A DNA stretch of 64,000 nucleotides from Acanthococcus lagerstroemiae (GCA_031841125.1 JAJSSI010000013.1:258993-322992), one strand, 5' to 3'. Shown: positions 21,691 through 31,705, counted from the first letter of the stretch. Translations and numbers: made by a program. Notes: a model not told the origin generated them from the letters alone.

Positions 21691-22530
21691 AGGCATTTCT
21701 TTGGGTGAAAAAATTTTCCGAGAGCTTCGGGTGAAATATATTTGAAATGCCGAGACGAATTCAGAACCATCGTCAAAATTGATTCACAGTCTATTTCTGA
21801 CCCTATATAGCCCCAGTGTAACCACATTTTTGACTGTATCTCGGCAGTGTAAAGTCAGCGTCTAATTTGGTCGACAAATTCGAACTCAGCGCGAATAATT
21901 GTATAGAAATTTTTTGTTATCTCATCTATTTGGAATTTCGAAAATTTTGAAAATTGTTCCATACCTTATGTATACATATATTAGGCATTTTTTGGGGCAA
22001 AAAATTTTCTGAAAGCTTTGTGGCCTGGATCCGGCAAAATAGAATCAAAATGCCGAGACGGATTCAAAACTGTCGTCAAAATTTATATTCACAGGCTCTT
22101 TCTGACCCAGTATAGACCCAGGCCCCAGTATAACCACTTGTTGCTTGTATTTCGTCAACGGTGGGTCAGCGCCTGATTTGGTCGAGAAAATCGAACTCAG
22201 CGCGAAAAGTCTGAGTAGGAATTGGTAATTATCTTTGTTTTTTTGAATTTTGAAAATTTTGAAAATTTCTCCCACCACACATCAGGCATTTTTTTGGACG
22301 AAAAAATTTTCCAAGAGCTTTGGGGACTGGACCCGGCAAAATAGATTCGAAATGTCGAGACAAATTCAGAACCGTCGTCAAAATTGATTTACAGGCCATT
22401 TCTGACCCAGTATAGCCCCCGCCCCTAGTGTAACCACATCTTTGACTGTATCTCGGCAATGGAGGGTCAGCGCCTGATTTGGTTGACAAATTTGAACTTG
22501 ACGCGAAACATTTAGTAGGATAAGGTGGCT
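21666..22530. repeat. Satellite-like array B, three units of about 295 bp
   Basis: Three head-to-tail units share, in order, an AGGCATTT.TTTGGG block (21691, 21981, 22283), AAAATGCCGAGAC.GATTCA, CTTTCTGACCC.GTATAG and GTCAGCGCCTGATTTGGTCG. The unit length differs from array A, and the two share no sequence that I can see. The short minus-strand frames across it are by-products of the repeat. Confidence 0.8.
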
Positions 22531-22541
22531 ATCTCAGTATT

Positions 22542-23070
22542 TTAGAAGCCCTCTTTTAAACGGCGATGCAACCTCTCAATGATACCATTACTTTGAGGGT
22601 GGTATGAGGTGGTCATAATGTGACGAATTCCAAACAGGTTGTTTAACTTCTGGAAAAGTTTGGAGGTGAATTGTGCACCATGGTCAGAGACTACACATGA
22701 TGGAACCCCATAACAGCAATCCAAGTGGAAAGAAATAGGGATGAAATAGTTTCTGCCTCGATGTTGGCCGTTGGAGCTATCTCCATCCAGCGAGTGACTC
22801 TGTCGATCATGGTAAAAAGGTATTTGCAACTCTGTGATTCGGGTAAGGGGCCAACAATATCAATATGGACTTTGTCCAACTGGGCTGATTGAGGTAAGTT
22901 TTCAAAAGGCGAGAAGGTGTGACGCGAGACTTTTGATTTTTGACACTCTAAACAGGCATGGGTCCAAGCGCGGATTTGGTTGTTCATCTTGGGCCAAATG
23001 TATCGCTGAGAAATCAAACGCAGTGTGGCAGTTGGGCCGGGATGGGCCAATTTGTGCAATTGCTGGAAGA
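22542..23070 (-). pseudogene. pol: gypsy-C integrase fragment
   Basis: The frame carries the integrase zinc region (LHKLAHPGPTATLRL ... CLECQKSKV), the first core aspartate (VHIDIVGPLP), and, after a frameshift near 22720, VVSDHGAQFTS and YHPQSNGIIERLHR with the second aspartate and the glutamate. It starts by fusing in frame to copia integrase at about 23070 and stops where array B begins. Its sequence differs from the integrases of gypsy-A and gypsy-B, so it is a third gypsy lineage. Confidence 0.82.
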
Positions 23071-23602
23071 CTGCAAACCAAAAGCATACAAACGCCCGCA
23101 GCTTACTGTAATTAACATCTTGACTAAACCAGACTTCAGCAGGAACTTTACTAGTCGATCGAGTAGAACATCGGTTCAAGCAAAAATTTGCACACAGCAC
23201 AGCTTCCGACCAAAAGCTTTTGGGCATACCTGCACGAATTAACATTGCTCTAGTGCAATCCTCCAGAGTTCAATTCAGTTGTTCTGCTCTCCCATTTTGC
23301 TGATGATTATACGTGACTGTATTGACCTTTTTCACGTGACTGTATTGACCTTTTTCACGGTAAAAATTAACAACATCGGTATTTATAAATTCTTGGCCGT
23401 TATCACACATGGAACTGCCGATTCCATGACCAAACTGTGCTCGAACCATTGCCTTGTACTCAATCAACTTGCTGTACACATCACTTTTCTTCTGGAGCAT
23501 AAAGACGACAGAAAAGTGTGTGTGTACATTGAGAAAAGTCACAAAGTACTCAAAACCATCATGACTGGTACATCCCGTTGAAGATTTTCCCACTAAAAAC
23601 AT
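23070..23602 (-). pseudogene. pol: Copia integrase fragment, left arm of the palindrome
   Basis: The frame reads FEYFVTFLNVHTHFSVVF (first aspartate position occupied by N), CDNGQEF (second aspartate) and HQQNGRAEQLNRTL (glutamate). Then comes MLIRAGMPKSFWSEAV, the typical copia block after the catalytic core. A 23-bp tandem duplication near 23315-23360 shifts the frame. At about 23070 it runs into gypsy-C integrase. The same sequence occurs inverted at 26030-26651. Confidence 0.82.
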
Positions 23603-23760
23603 GAAAATCTAGTTGCGCTGCGTACACGTATTAGGGTGGAAATGCCACTACGACCTTTTGTCTTTTCAAAGAAAACGCATGCGCATGGAATGCGAATGTC
23701 AGTGGCGCTATGCCGACGACATATCTTTACTACTACTCTTGCATCTAGCCCCGTTTTATA

Positions 23761-26025
23761 CCGGGTGTCCCAGTTTGGATGGGAAAGCCGAGAGTTGATG
23801 ATAGTACTCGCCGAGACAAACAAAAAACCTTAGTACCATTTTCTCGAATTCTCAAACCGGAGGAAATTAAGTGTACCTGAAAGTGTACCCGCTATAATTT
23901 TTAAGATAAAGTAAAATGTTGTTGATGAAACTTGAACTACTTTTAATTTCCAACAAAAAAAGTGAAGTAACATTTTAGCCTATCACTGAAATTGAAGGTG
24001 CCATACAACATCAAAAAATGATAAACATTTGAAAATTCTCCCCTAATTCAGGGAGGAGGGAGTAATTTATATCAGATGAAGTGCTGAGCTAGGGGACTTC
24101 AACAAACCATCATTGATTGAATTTGGTTCAGTGTATCCAAAGGCATTACCTTTTGAAAATCGTTATTTACAGGATTATCCATTTAAAACGCAACCCAAAA
24201 TTTAAAAGTCAAAAAACAAACGGAAATCTGGTTTAATAACTAAGCAGAGTACGAGAAACGAATAATTACATCAAATTGATAAATAATCTTTACAACAAGT
24301 GTTCGAACTGGCCACCATCAGCTTCCAAGCAGCATATTTTGTTCGACGGATTGCATTATGGGCAACTTTTTTCAGCATCGAATTTGGAATCGAATGAAAG
24401 AGGTCTTCAATGTTCTTACCAAGTTCAGCTATTGTTTGCGGGTTGCTGTGGTGAACTCGGTCCTTGAGGTAGCCCCAAAGAAAAAATTTAGCGGGTTCGA
24501 ATCAGGTGAACGAGGATGCCATAGACCATTCGAGATCAACCGTTCACCGAAGAATTCCTTTCAGAATTCAAGAGTATCATTTGAAACATGACATGTTGCA
24601 TTATCTTGTTGCAACCAACAATGTCGATCTTCTGATGCGAGTAGCGAAATGAACTGACGAGTTAATTCTTGACATCGTTCGCTATTAACTGCAGTGGGGA
24701 AGAATACAGGACCGATAATTTTACCGCGTGAAATTCCGCACCATACTCCAATTTTCGCAGAGTGCAACGGGTTTTCGATTAGCTGATGCGGATTTTCAGC
24801 TGACCATCAACGCGTATTCCGGGAATTGATGTAACCGTTCAATTGAAACGATGAAACCTGACTTCATCGTTGAAGAATACAGAGTTCAGGATATTCACGT
24901 CACATGTGAAGCGAAGGAACCATTTACAGGGGACAGTACTGAACTCGTTCCGTGAAATCAACTGGCTTAAGCTCCTGAATGATATGGTTTCATCGTTAAC
25001 AGTTGTGTACCTCGATGCATGCTTCCATAGGATAGATTGACTTCTTGTCGAGCTTTATTCAATGATCTGGCTGGGAATTTTTTCATAACAGTTTGAACTT
25101 CGCACACTTTTTCTCCGGAAAGAACTACTGTACATTTACGAACGTGTTTTTGGTTCCCAACACTACCAGTTTTTTGAAACTTTGAACGCATACGCAATTA
25201 CGCATAATGGAAGTCTTGTTCGGCATCCGGACATTCGGATATTTCTTCGCGAACTCACATCTCACTTTTTGATAGGAGTTTAAATGAAGACGAAACAATA
25301 AAAATTCGTTGTTCTAGAATAAATGAGTAAAAAGTAAAAACAATTTACATTTCGGCAATTTCTGATAACATTCCCAGGGATAAGCGAAGTGTTGTTTACA
25401 TTTCGTCAGCATTAATTTGATGTACACAGTACATAGACTGGACCCTAACGTGACACTACGCGTAACGCGTACCAGGTTCCATGCCGCTAGGGCGCGACCT
25501 TGCAGCGCGCCGCTGGCCGCTGCGTAGCTCCTGTTGCGTTAATGGATAACACTGTATCAAGCTATCAACTTGCTACGCAAAATTTTGCGCGTGCATAAAT
25601 AAATTTAGTTTGCAACTTGTTTTTCGAAAAATTAATGGTAATGACTTTGGATACACTGAACCAAATTCAATCAATGATGGTTTCTTGAAGTCCCCTAGCT
25701 CAGCACTTCATCTGACATAAATTACTCCCTCCCCCCTAAATTAGGGGAGAATTTTCAAATTTTTATCATTTTTGATGTTGTATAGCGCCTTCACTTTCAA
25801 TGATAGGCTAAAATGTTACTTCACTTTTTTTGTTGGAAATTAAAAGTAGTTCAAGTTTCATCAACAACATTTTACTTTATCTTAAAAATTATAGCGGGTA
25901 CACTTTCAGGTACACTTAATTTCCTCCGGTTTGAGAATTCGAGAAAATGGTACTAAGGTTTTTTGTTTGTCTCGGCGAGTACTATCATCAACTCTCGGCT
26001 TTCCCATCCAAACTGGGACACCCGG
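23761..26025 (-). mobile_element. Tc1/mariner-like transposon with about 395-bp inverted repeats
   Basis: The termini begin CCGGGTGTCCCAGTTTGG at 23761 and end with the complement at 26025. Both are directly followed by TA (23759-23760, 26026-26027). The inverted repeats extend to about 24160 and 25632. The interior holds a broken transposase gene on the minus strand. Long inverted repeats starting CCGGGTGTCCC and TA targets fit a mariner/IS630-group element of the kind multicopy in Hemiptera. Confidence 0.8.
24330..25270 (-). pseudogene. Mariner-like transposase, broken
   Basis: Read on the minus strand, the N-terminal part has a helix-turn-helix region (FAKKYPNVRMPNKTS, then KFQKTGSVGNQKHVR). 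This is followed after several shifts by the first catalytic block (FFNDEVRFH near 24870), then VWCGISRGKIIGPVFF. The second aspartate is in WLQQDNATCHVS near 24610. The third block (HPRSPDSNPLNFFF near 24505) has aspartate, as in mariner (D,D,D) rather than Tc1 (D,D,E). Stops and frameshifts occur at least four times. The length of about 310 codons matches the family. Confidence 0.7.
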
Positions 26026-26187
26026 TACCTATAAAACGGGGCTAGATGCAAGAGTAGTAGTAAAGATATGTCGTCGGCATAGCGCCACTGACATTTGCAT
26101 TCCATGCGCATGCGTTTTCTTTGAAAAGACAAAAGGTCGTAGTGGCATTTCCACTCTAATACGTGTACGCAGCGCAACTAGATTTTC

Positions 26188-26651
26188 ATGTTTTTAGTGG
26201 GAAAATCTTCAACGGGATGTACCAGTCATGATGGTTTTGAGTACTTTATGACTTTTCTCAATGTACACACACACTTTTCTGTCGTCTTTATGCTCCAGAA
26301 GAAAAGTGATGTGTACAGCAAGTTGATTGAGTACAAGGCAATGGTTCGAGCACAGTTTGGTCATGGAATCGGCAGTTCCATGTGTGATAACGGCCAAGAA
26401 TTTATAAATACCGATGTTGTTAATTTTTACCGTGAAAAAGGTCAATACAGTCGCGTATAATCATCAGCAAAATGGGAGAGCAGAACGACTGAATTGAACT
26501 CTGGGGGATTGCACTAGAGCAATGTTAATTCGTGCAGGTATGCCCAAAAGCTTTTGGTCGGAAGCTGTGCTGTGTGCCAATTTGTGCTTGAACCAATGTT
26601 CTACTCGATCGACTAGTAAAGTTCCTGCTGAAGTCTGGTTTAGTCAAGAGA
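26188..26651 (+). pseudogene. pol: Copia integrase fragment, right arm of the palindrome
   Basis: This is the inverted duplicate of 23119-23602, in plus orientation, with the same CDNGQEF and FYREKGQY blocks. A frameshift near 26450 occurs where the left arm has its 23-bp duplication. It ends at 26651, where mitochondrial sequence starts. Two or three amino-acid differences from the left arm point to an old or gene-converted duplication. Confidence 0.8.
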
Positions 26652-27104
26652 ATGAATGAAAATATAAATAAATATTTTATAAATTATTATGTATGAATTT
26701 TATATTAAAATAAAAAAGTTTTAATTTAATAAAAAGATGAAAAGACCCTAAAAATTTTATTTAATTTTAAATTAAAAGATGTAATTAAATTTAATTGGGG
26801 TAATAAAAAATTTTTATTTTTATAATTTAAAATAAAAATTAATAATATAAATTAAGAAATTTCTTTAGGGATAACAGGATAATAAAAAATTTAAAATTTT
26901 TGTTTATTACTTCGATGTTGAATTAAATAAATTTTTATAATAGAAATATAAATTTTAAGTCTGTTCGACTTATTTTATTTACATGATTTGAGTTTAAACC
27001 GATGTAAATTAGGTTGGATTTTATCTTTTAAATTTTTATAATTAAATTTAGTACGAAAGGATTATTTTAATTTTTTTAAAAAATTTAATTAATTTAGGTT
27101 ATAA
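26651..27104 (+). rRNA. rrnL: Mitochondrial 16S rRNA 3' part (NUMT)
   Basis: Signature words of mitochondrial large-subunit rRNA lie in the right order: AAAAGATGAAAAGACCCTAA (near 26733), TTTAGGGATAACAGGATAAT (near 26865), ACATGATTTGAGTTTAAACC (near 26981), AGGTTGG (near 27011) and TTAGTACGAAAGGATTA (near 27047). The first half of the gene is missing and the left edge abuts copia integrase. In the nucleus it is a non-functional NUMT. Confidence 0.92.
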
Positions 27105-27167
27105 TTTTTAGTTTTAAATTAATTTTTAAATATTATTTTCAAAATAATTTTTTATTAATTTATAAGA
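27105..27167 (-). tRNA. trnS2: Mitochondrial tRNA-Ser(UCN)-like remnant (NUMT)
   Basis: Between the end of cytb and the end of 16S there is a 63-bp piece. On the minus strand it has a 5-bp anticodon stem (ATTAT/ATAAT) around a TTTGAAA loop, that is anticodon TGA. trnS2 follows cytb on the same strand in the usual insect order, which supports the call. The D and T arms are too A+T-rich to judge by eye. Confidence 0.5.
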
Positions 27168-27419
27168 TTAAAATTTATTAATTAAATATATAAAATTAAT
27201 TATAAAGAAAAATATTATGATTAAAATTAAATTAATTATGTTAAAAGGAAATTCTATAATTTTTGTTCCTAAATATCTAATAGAAATAATGATGTTAAAA
27301 AAAATTCATAAAGAAATTTTTATTATTGGAATAAATTTATTTGATTGAAATTTATTAGTTAAAAAATAAGGTAAAAAAAGAATTAAAATAATAGAAATTA
27401 ATACTAAAATTAATCCTGA
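27168..27419 (-). pseudogene. cytb: Mitochondrial cytochrome b, C-terminal part (NUMT)
   Basis: On the minus strand this reads GLILVLIS...LFLPYFLTNKF and FIPIIKISLWIF, then after a frameshift near 27280 EFPFN...., ending at a stop at 27168-27170. These are the last transmembrane segments of complex III cytochrome b. It continues the fragment at 30016-30429 after removal of the Helitron between them. The shift shows that it is not functional mtDNA. Confidence 0.85.
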
Positions 27420-27512
27420 CTAGGGGGCTTCGCCCCCTGGCCGCTTCGCGGCCCAACCCCCCCGCCGTCACTCGCTTCGCTCGTGCCGGCCTTACTCGGC
27501 GCTTCGCGCCTC
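27420..27512 (-). other. Cluster of four GCGAAGC mini-hairpins at the Helitron 3' end
   Basis: On the minus strand four hairpins each have the core GCGAAGC (plus-strand GCTTCGC at 27427-27433, 27443-27449, 27474-27480 and 27501-27507). Stems extend the core to GGGGGCGAAGCCCCC, GGCCGCGAAGCGGCC, GAGCGAAGCGAG-like and GGCGCGAAGCGCC. d(GCGAAGC) is known as an unusually stable DNA hairpin. The terminal one is the likely Helitron stop signal. Confidence 0.75.
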
Positions 27513-28341
27513 GTCCGTGTGATCTGAAACTTTTGTTCCTGAGTTGAGATTTGCTTTGTGCTTCTTTTGCTCCCCCTCTATCAGCAGTCCTCAATCATCC
27601 ACCACGAACCCTCTTCCATCCTTTCTTTATCACGATCCTCCTCCTCCTCCACCACGACCCCGTCGTTGACCATGGTTGCTCTCCGCCTCCACGGTCACAC
27701 CTCAACAGTCGCAACCCTCCTCAGCCACAAACTCCTCCCCCACAATGGCCATAGTCCTCCACCTAGTCTCCCCTGATCACCCTCTTCCACCACGAGTGCC
27801 CTCCATTAGGACCACGTCCTTCGACCACCCCACACCACTGTGGCCTTCATTTTTGTTCACATACCACACCCCCCACCAAGACCTCTTCACCCATCAGTAT
27901 GACCTCCCCAATGGCGGCCTTAGTCCCTCTCTACAGCCTTCCCCTTCTGCGGGTCCATCGCTCTAAGGCCTCCTCGCTCAACCACCACGAAGATCCCCTG
28001 GTCCTCCAACCAGGAGCTTCCACCACCATAACCAACCCTCCACCATGAGAACCCTTCCCTTCAAGACCACCTGCCCGGGACCAGAACCTTCCGCGCCAGG
28101 GCCTTCATTCGCCTTCCCGGCCGCCTCTCTCACCAAGGACTTCCTCCTCCATCAGGACCTCTTACACACCATCCCCCCCCCCCCGAGACTTTTATCTTCC
28201 TCTACAGTCCCCGCCACTGCCGTGGTTTTCCTTCCTTTCAGGAGCTCCCTCTTCCACCATGAGTACCTCTTACACCCCCAGGCCTTTATCTACCAAAATT
28301 TGACTGCACCTCTAGGATCCTCACCCACCACTACTTCCTCC

Positions 28342-29500
28342 TTCATCAATGGCCACCCTCTCCTACTAAGGATTTCCTCCGCCACGAGGACCTCTCACCC
28401 ACCACTACCCCCTGGGCTTCATCTCCCATCAGAGCCCCTGTCCTCACTATGGCCTTCCAACCCCCTTGAAGATCCCTGACCATCTACCCAGGAGCTCTCA
28501 CAACCATGACCACCTCTCCCCGAGCGCCCTTCTCCCTCAAGACCCCACCCCACCGCCAGCCCCTCCCGCACCACGGCCATTTCTCTCCAAGTTTCCCTCT
28601 CTCACCAAGGACTTTCTCCTCTACCAGGTCTTCTTACTCCCGCCCCACCCAGGGCCTTCATCTCTGTCCACAACCCACGCCCCTACAGGGGCTCTCCTCC
28701 CCCTTCAGGAGCTTCTTCCACAACCATGAACCCCTCCTGAGGGTAGGCTACCCCTGGAAAATTCAGTTATTAAGGGGCCGGGTAGGCAACCTGCAGCGAC
28801 TTGTGATCTTGAAGATTATGGGTAATTATGTCATTTTATGCCTTTTAATGTCTTATTATGTCGGTTATGTCTTAAAACTTGAAGATCTTTTAGATTAGAA
28901 CAGCACTACCTCCAGCTTCCTCAATGGCCACCCTCTCTTATCAAGGATTTCCTCCACCATGAGGACCTCTCACCCACCACTACCCCCTGGGCTTCATCTC
29001 CCATTAGAGCCCCTGTCCTCACTATAGCGCTCCAACCCCCTTGAAGATCCCTGACCATCCACCCAGGAGCTCTCACAACCATGATCACCCCTCTCCCGAT
29101 CGCCCTTCCCCTCAAGACGCCACCCCACCACCAGCCTCTCCTACACCACGGCCATTTCTCTCCAAGGTGCCCTCTCTCACCAAGGACTTTCTCCTCCACC
29201 AGGTCCTCTTACTCCCGCCCCACCCAGGGCCTTCATCTTCGTCCACAGCCCACGCCCCCACATGGGCCCTCCTCCCCCTTCAGGAGTTCCCTTCTCAACC
29301 ATGAACCCCCTCCTGAGGGTAAACTACCCCTGGAAAATTGAGCAATTAAGGGGCTGGGTAGGCAACCTGCAACGAATTGTGATCTTGAAGATTATGAGTA
29401 ATTATGTCATTTTATGTCTTTTTATGTCTTATTATGTCAGTTATGTCTTACAACTTGGAGATCTTTTATGCTAGAACCGAGTATGTCCTTGAAAGTAGTT
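28342..29500. repeat. 575-bp tandem duplication inside the Helitron
   Basis: Blocks 28342-28915 and 28917-29500 match along their length. They share ATGGCCACCCTCTC at the start, the GGCCTTCATCT segment, TACCCCTGGAAAATT and an AATTATGTCATTTTATG tail. A third, shortened copy occupies 29509-29760. Confidence 0.8.
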
Positions 29501-29764
29501 GATCTGCCCCTGCAATCTTCCAAGGGCTTTCCTCCCCCTTCAGGAGCTTCCTCCACAACCGCTACCCCTGGAAAATTGAGTAATTAAGGGGCTGGGTAGG
29601 CAATCTGCAGCGACTTGTTATCTTGAAGATTATGGGTAATTATGTCATTTTATGTCTTTTATGTCTTATTATGTCGGTTATGTCTTAAAACTTGGAGATC
29701 TTTTATATTAGAACAGATGATGTCCTTGAAAGTAGCTAATCTGCCCCTGCAATTTTTCGGATTT

Positions 29765-29955
29765 TAGATAGGCAACCCGCAGTGCGTTTTTTTCCCGCGG
29801 AGGTGGTGGCGGCGGATTTTACTTGTTATGTCTTAAAACTTGATCTTTTATATTAGAACAGATTATGTCCTTGAAAGTAGCTGATGTGCCCCTTCAATTT
29901 TTCGGATTTTTAGATAGGCAACCCGCAGTGCGTTTTTTTCCCCCGGAGGTGGCGG

Positions 29956-29986
<31 letters not shown>

Positions 29987-29998
29987 GGATTTTACTTT
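29765..29998. repeat. Duplicated 5'-terminal module with GGC repeats
   Basis: The module AGGCAACCCGCAGTGCGTTT, then a G-rich tract and GGCGGATTTTACTT, occurs at 29770-29822 and 29917-29998. In the second copy the tract has expanded to about 13 GGC/GGT triplets (29947-29988). G-quadruplex or slippage structures are possible. It lies within 100 bp of the Helitron 5' end on the minus strand. Confidence 0.75.
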
Positions 29999-30015
29999 TT
30001 TAGTATATAGAGAGA

Positions 30016-30429
30016 TAATTTATTTTCAATTGATCGAAGAATTGAATAGAAAAATAAAAAATATCATTCAGGTTCAATATGATTTGGGGTTTTAAAATAA
30101 TTTATTATATTAAAATTATCATAATTATTAAATAAATTAGGATTAATTAAAATTAAGTTAATAAAAATTATTAAAATTAAAATAAAAAAATATAAGTCTT
30201 TAAATAATAATATTGGATTTAAATTAATTAAATCTAATTTATTGTTTATTCCTAAAGGATTAGATGATTTATTATAATGTAAAATTATTAAGTGAATTAT
30301 AGTTATTATTAAAATAATTAATGGTAATAAAAAATGAATAGAAAAAAATCGATTAATTAAAATAATATTAATATTAAAATTTCCTCAAATTCATTTAATT
30401 AGTAATTTTCCTAATAAAGGAATTAGACG
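30016..30429 (-). pseudogene. cytb: Mitochondrial cytochrome b, central part (NUMT)
   Basis: On the minus strand it reads IPLLGKLLIKWIWG (both W as TGA), NRFFSIHFLLP (a haem-pocket helix), IIHLIILHY, SSNPLGI, then after a one-base shift near 30215 KDL, and finally HIEPEWYF near the Qo site and ILRSI...NKL. These are landmark cytochrome b blocks. It begins at 30429, fused to copia protease, and breaks at the Helitron at 30016. Confidence 0.92.
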
Positions 30430-30860
30430 TTCATGCATGAGAGTATAATCAACACTGCTCTCACTGATATACAATTCAGCGCCGCACACATCAAAACTAA
30501 TAAAATATAGATTGTTTTCGACAAATCCTGTCGCCCACACGTCATCTTTGGTAACAATACTCACGGTATCAGATTTAAAAATTACATTGTAGCCATTCAG
30601 CGTGATTTGACGAACACTGAGCAAATTTCGACGTAAATTTGGCACAAACAGAACATCAGAAAAACTCACTCGATTACCTTTGTTGGTTATCAATACAACC
30701 GTACCAGAATATGTAGCTTGAGTACACGAATCGTTAGCAAGTGTAACAGGAATCGGTCCTGATAACTTTGTACACTGTAAGAAATAATCACGATTATTAA
30801 TCATAAATTTAGTACACCCGGAATCAGTAACAAACGATAGTTCAGCAGACACAGTTTTTC
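30421..30860 (-). pseudogene. Copia aspartic protease region
   Basis: The frame reads FVTDSGCTKFMINNRDYF (catalytic D.G), LANDS, VLFVPNLRRNLLSV and ends LMHER, the start of the pre-integrase motif (normally HERLGH). The next residues come from mitochondrial cytb, which was joined here. A stop at about 30860 separates it from gag, although copia elements normally encode both in one frame. Confidence 0.85.
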
Positions 30861-31705
30861 AAACGACTTCTGATTTGACACAACCACTTTCTGCCACAAA
30901 TGCGATCGTTCTTGGAGCTCTTTCTCCAAGGTTAGCTTCACTTCCAGACTTAGCATCCTGAAATCGTTTATCACTACGTTTCTTAAAACAGTGATTCTCA
31001 GGATGACCATCCTTCTGGCAATAGGTACATTGAATCTTATCACCTTTGAATTCCCCTCTTGCACGTCCTTTGATGTCAGTCGCAAGACTTCACCTTATCA
31101 CTGAGTTCAGCCCGTTTGTTTCTTCCTTCATCTTTACATTTTATATCATAGTCCAACAGTGTTCCTTTCAGGGTCTCTAGCGTGAGAAAAGAATTCTCAT
31201 TAATATCACCGGGTAAAGTAATAACAGGGGTAAAGTCCGAAGGTAACACTGCTAACAATGTAACGACTGCTTCAACGTCTTCAATTCTCCCAATTTTCCT
31301 GCCGCTTGAGCGTATTTCCGCGATTACATCTTTGAAATTGTGGAAAAAAGATCCGAGATCTCCTTTACAGTTGTACTGCAAACCACTCAATTTTTGACAA
31401 AGGTATGCATGCTGAAGGTAACTTGTACAATTATACGTTACCTTCAACCTTCTCCAAATTTTGTAGGCGCTGAGCTCCGTCAGTGCATTGTGCAACATCG
31501 AGTCGTCCAGATTCTCAATGATTAGCCATTGTGCACAAGCATCTGCTTGCGCCTAGAGGCTTCTTTTTGGTACCATAACTCTTCTTTTGCACATCATCAG
31601 TCGGCTTAGTCGGAACTAGCTCCGTTAGATCCTCACATTGTAACTCAGTGTACATGCGGTTTCGCCATGGCAGGTAATGAGTGCCATCGAAGCGCTTTAT
31701 TCAAT
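30861..31705 (-). pseudogene. gag: Copia gag with CCHC zinc knuckle
   Basis: From 31705 the gag opens with FDGTHYLPWRNRMYTEL, then after a shift near 31555 reads AQWLIIENLDDSML and AYKIWRRLKVTYNC (UBN2-type gag helices), ...LPGDINE... and a basic tail. The zinc knuckle CTYCQKDGHPENHC (C-x2-C-x4-H-x4-C) lies near 31030 in a shifted frame. Three frameshifts break it. The gag is directly preceded by a misplaced piece of copia pol, so the 5' end and LTR of this copy are missing. Confidence 0.82.

Larger units (their letters stand above)
23119..26651. repeat. Large palindrome: 1-kb arms around a transposon
   Basis: The left arm (23119-24160) and right arm (25632-26651) are inverted copies. Within each arm the inner 400 bp is the terminal inverted repeat of the transposon at 23761-26025. 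The outer 620-640 bp (23119-23758 and 26030-26651) is copia integrase and adjoining sequence, which is not part of a transposon end. Differences include the 23-bp tandem duplication (left only) and an extra TACC at 26026-26029 (right only). Confidence 0.85.
27420..30015 (-). mobile_element. Non-autonomous Helitron, 2596 bp, inserted in the cytb NUMT
   Basis: On the minus strand the element starts TCTCTCTATATACTAAAAAA and ends GGGGGCGAAGCCCCCTAG, that is 5' TC, a 3' hairpin and CTAG. It sits between A and T of the host sequence (cytb reads ATTA, then T after the element) without target duplication, the rule for Helitrons. Joining the flanks restores the cytb frame. Inside it is C/T-rich on the plus strand, with CCACC/CTCC runs and large internal tandem duplications. 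No Rep/helicase is encoded, and the many short frames are composition artefacts. The hairpin touches the CTAG, closer than is usual. Confidence 0.7.

Noticed and set aside
21606..22489. Minus-strand frames of 73-86 codons in array B with recurring peptide words
   Set aside because: The recurrence mirrors the DNA repeat. The frames shift between units and show no domain.
27421..29304. Several plus-strand frames of 70-144 codons rich in proline and serine, and glycine/tryptophan-rich minus-strand frames
   Set aside because: They follow the C/T-rich composition and the tandem repeats of the Helitron body. No domain, no splice context, and the frames overlap in several phases.
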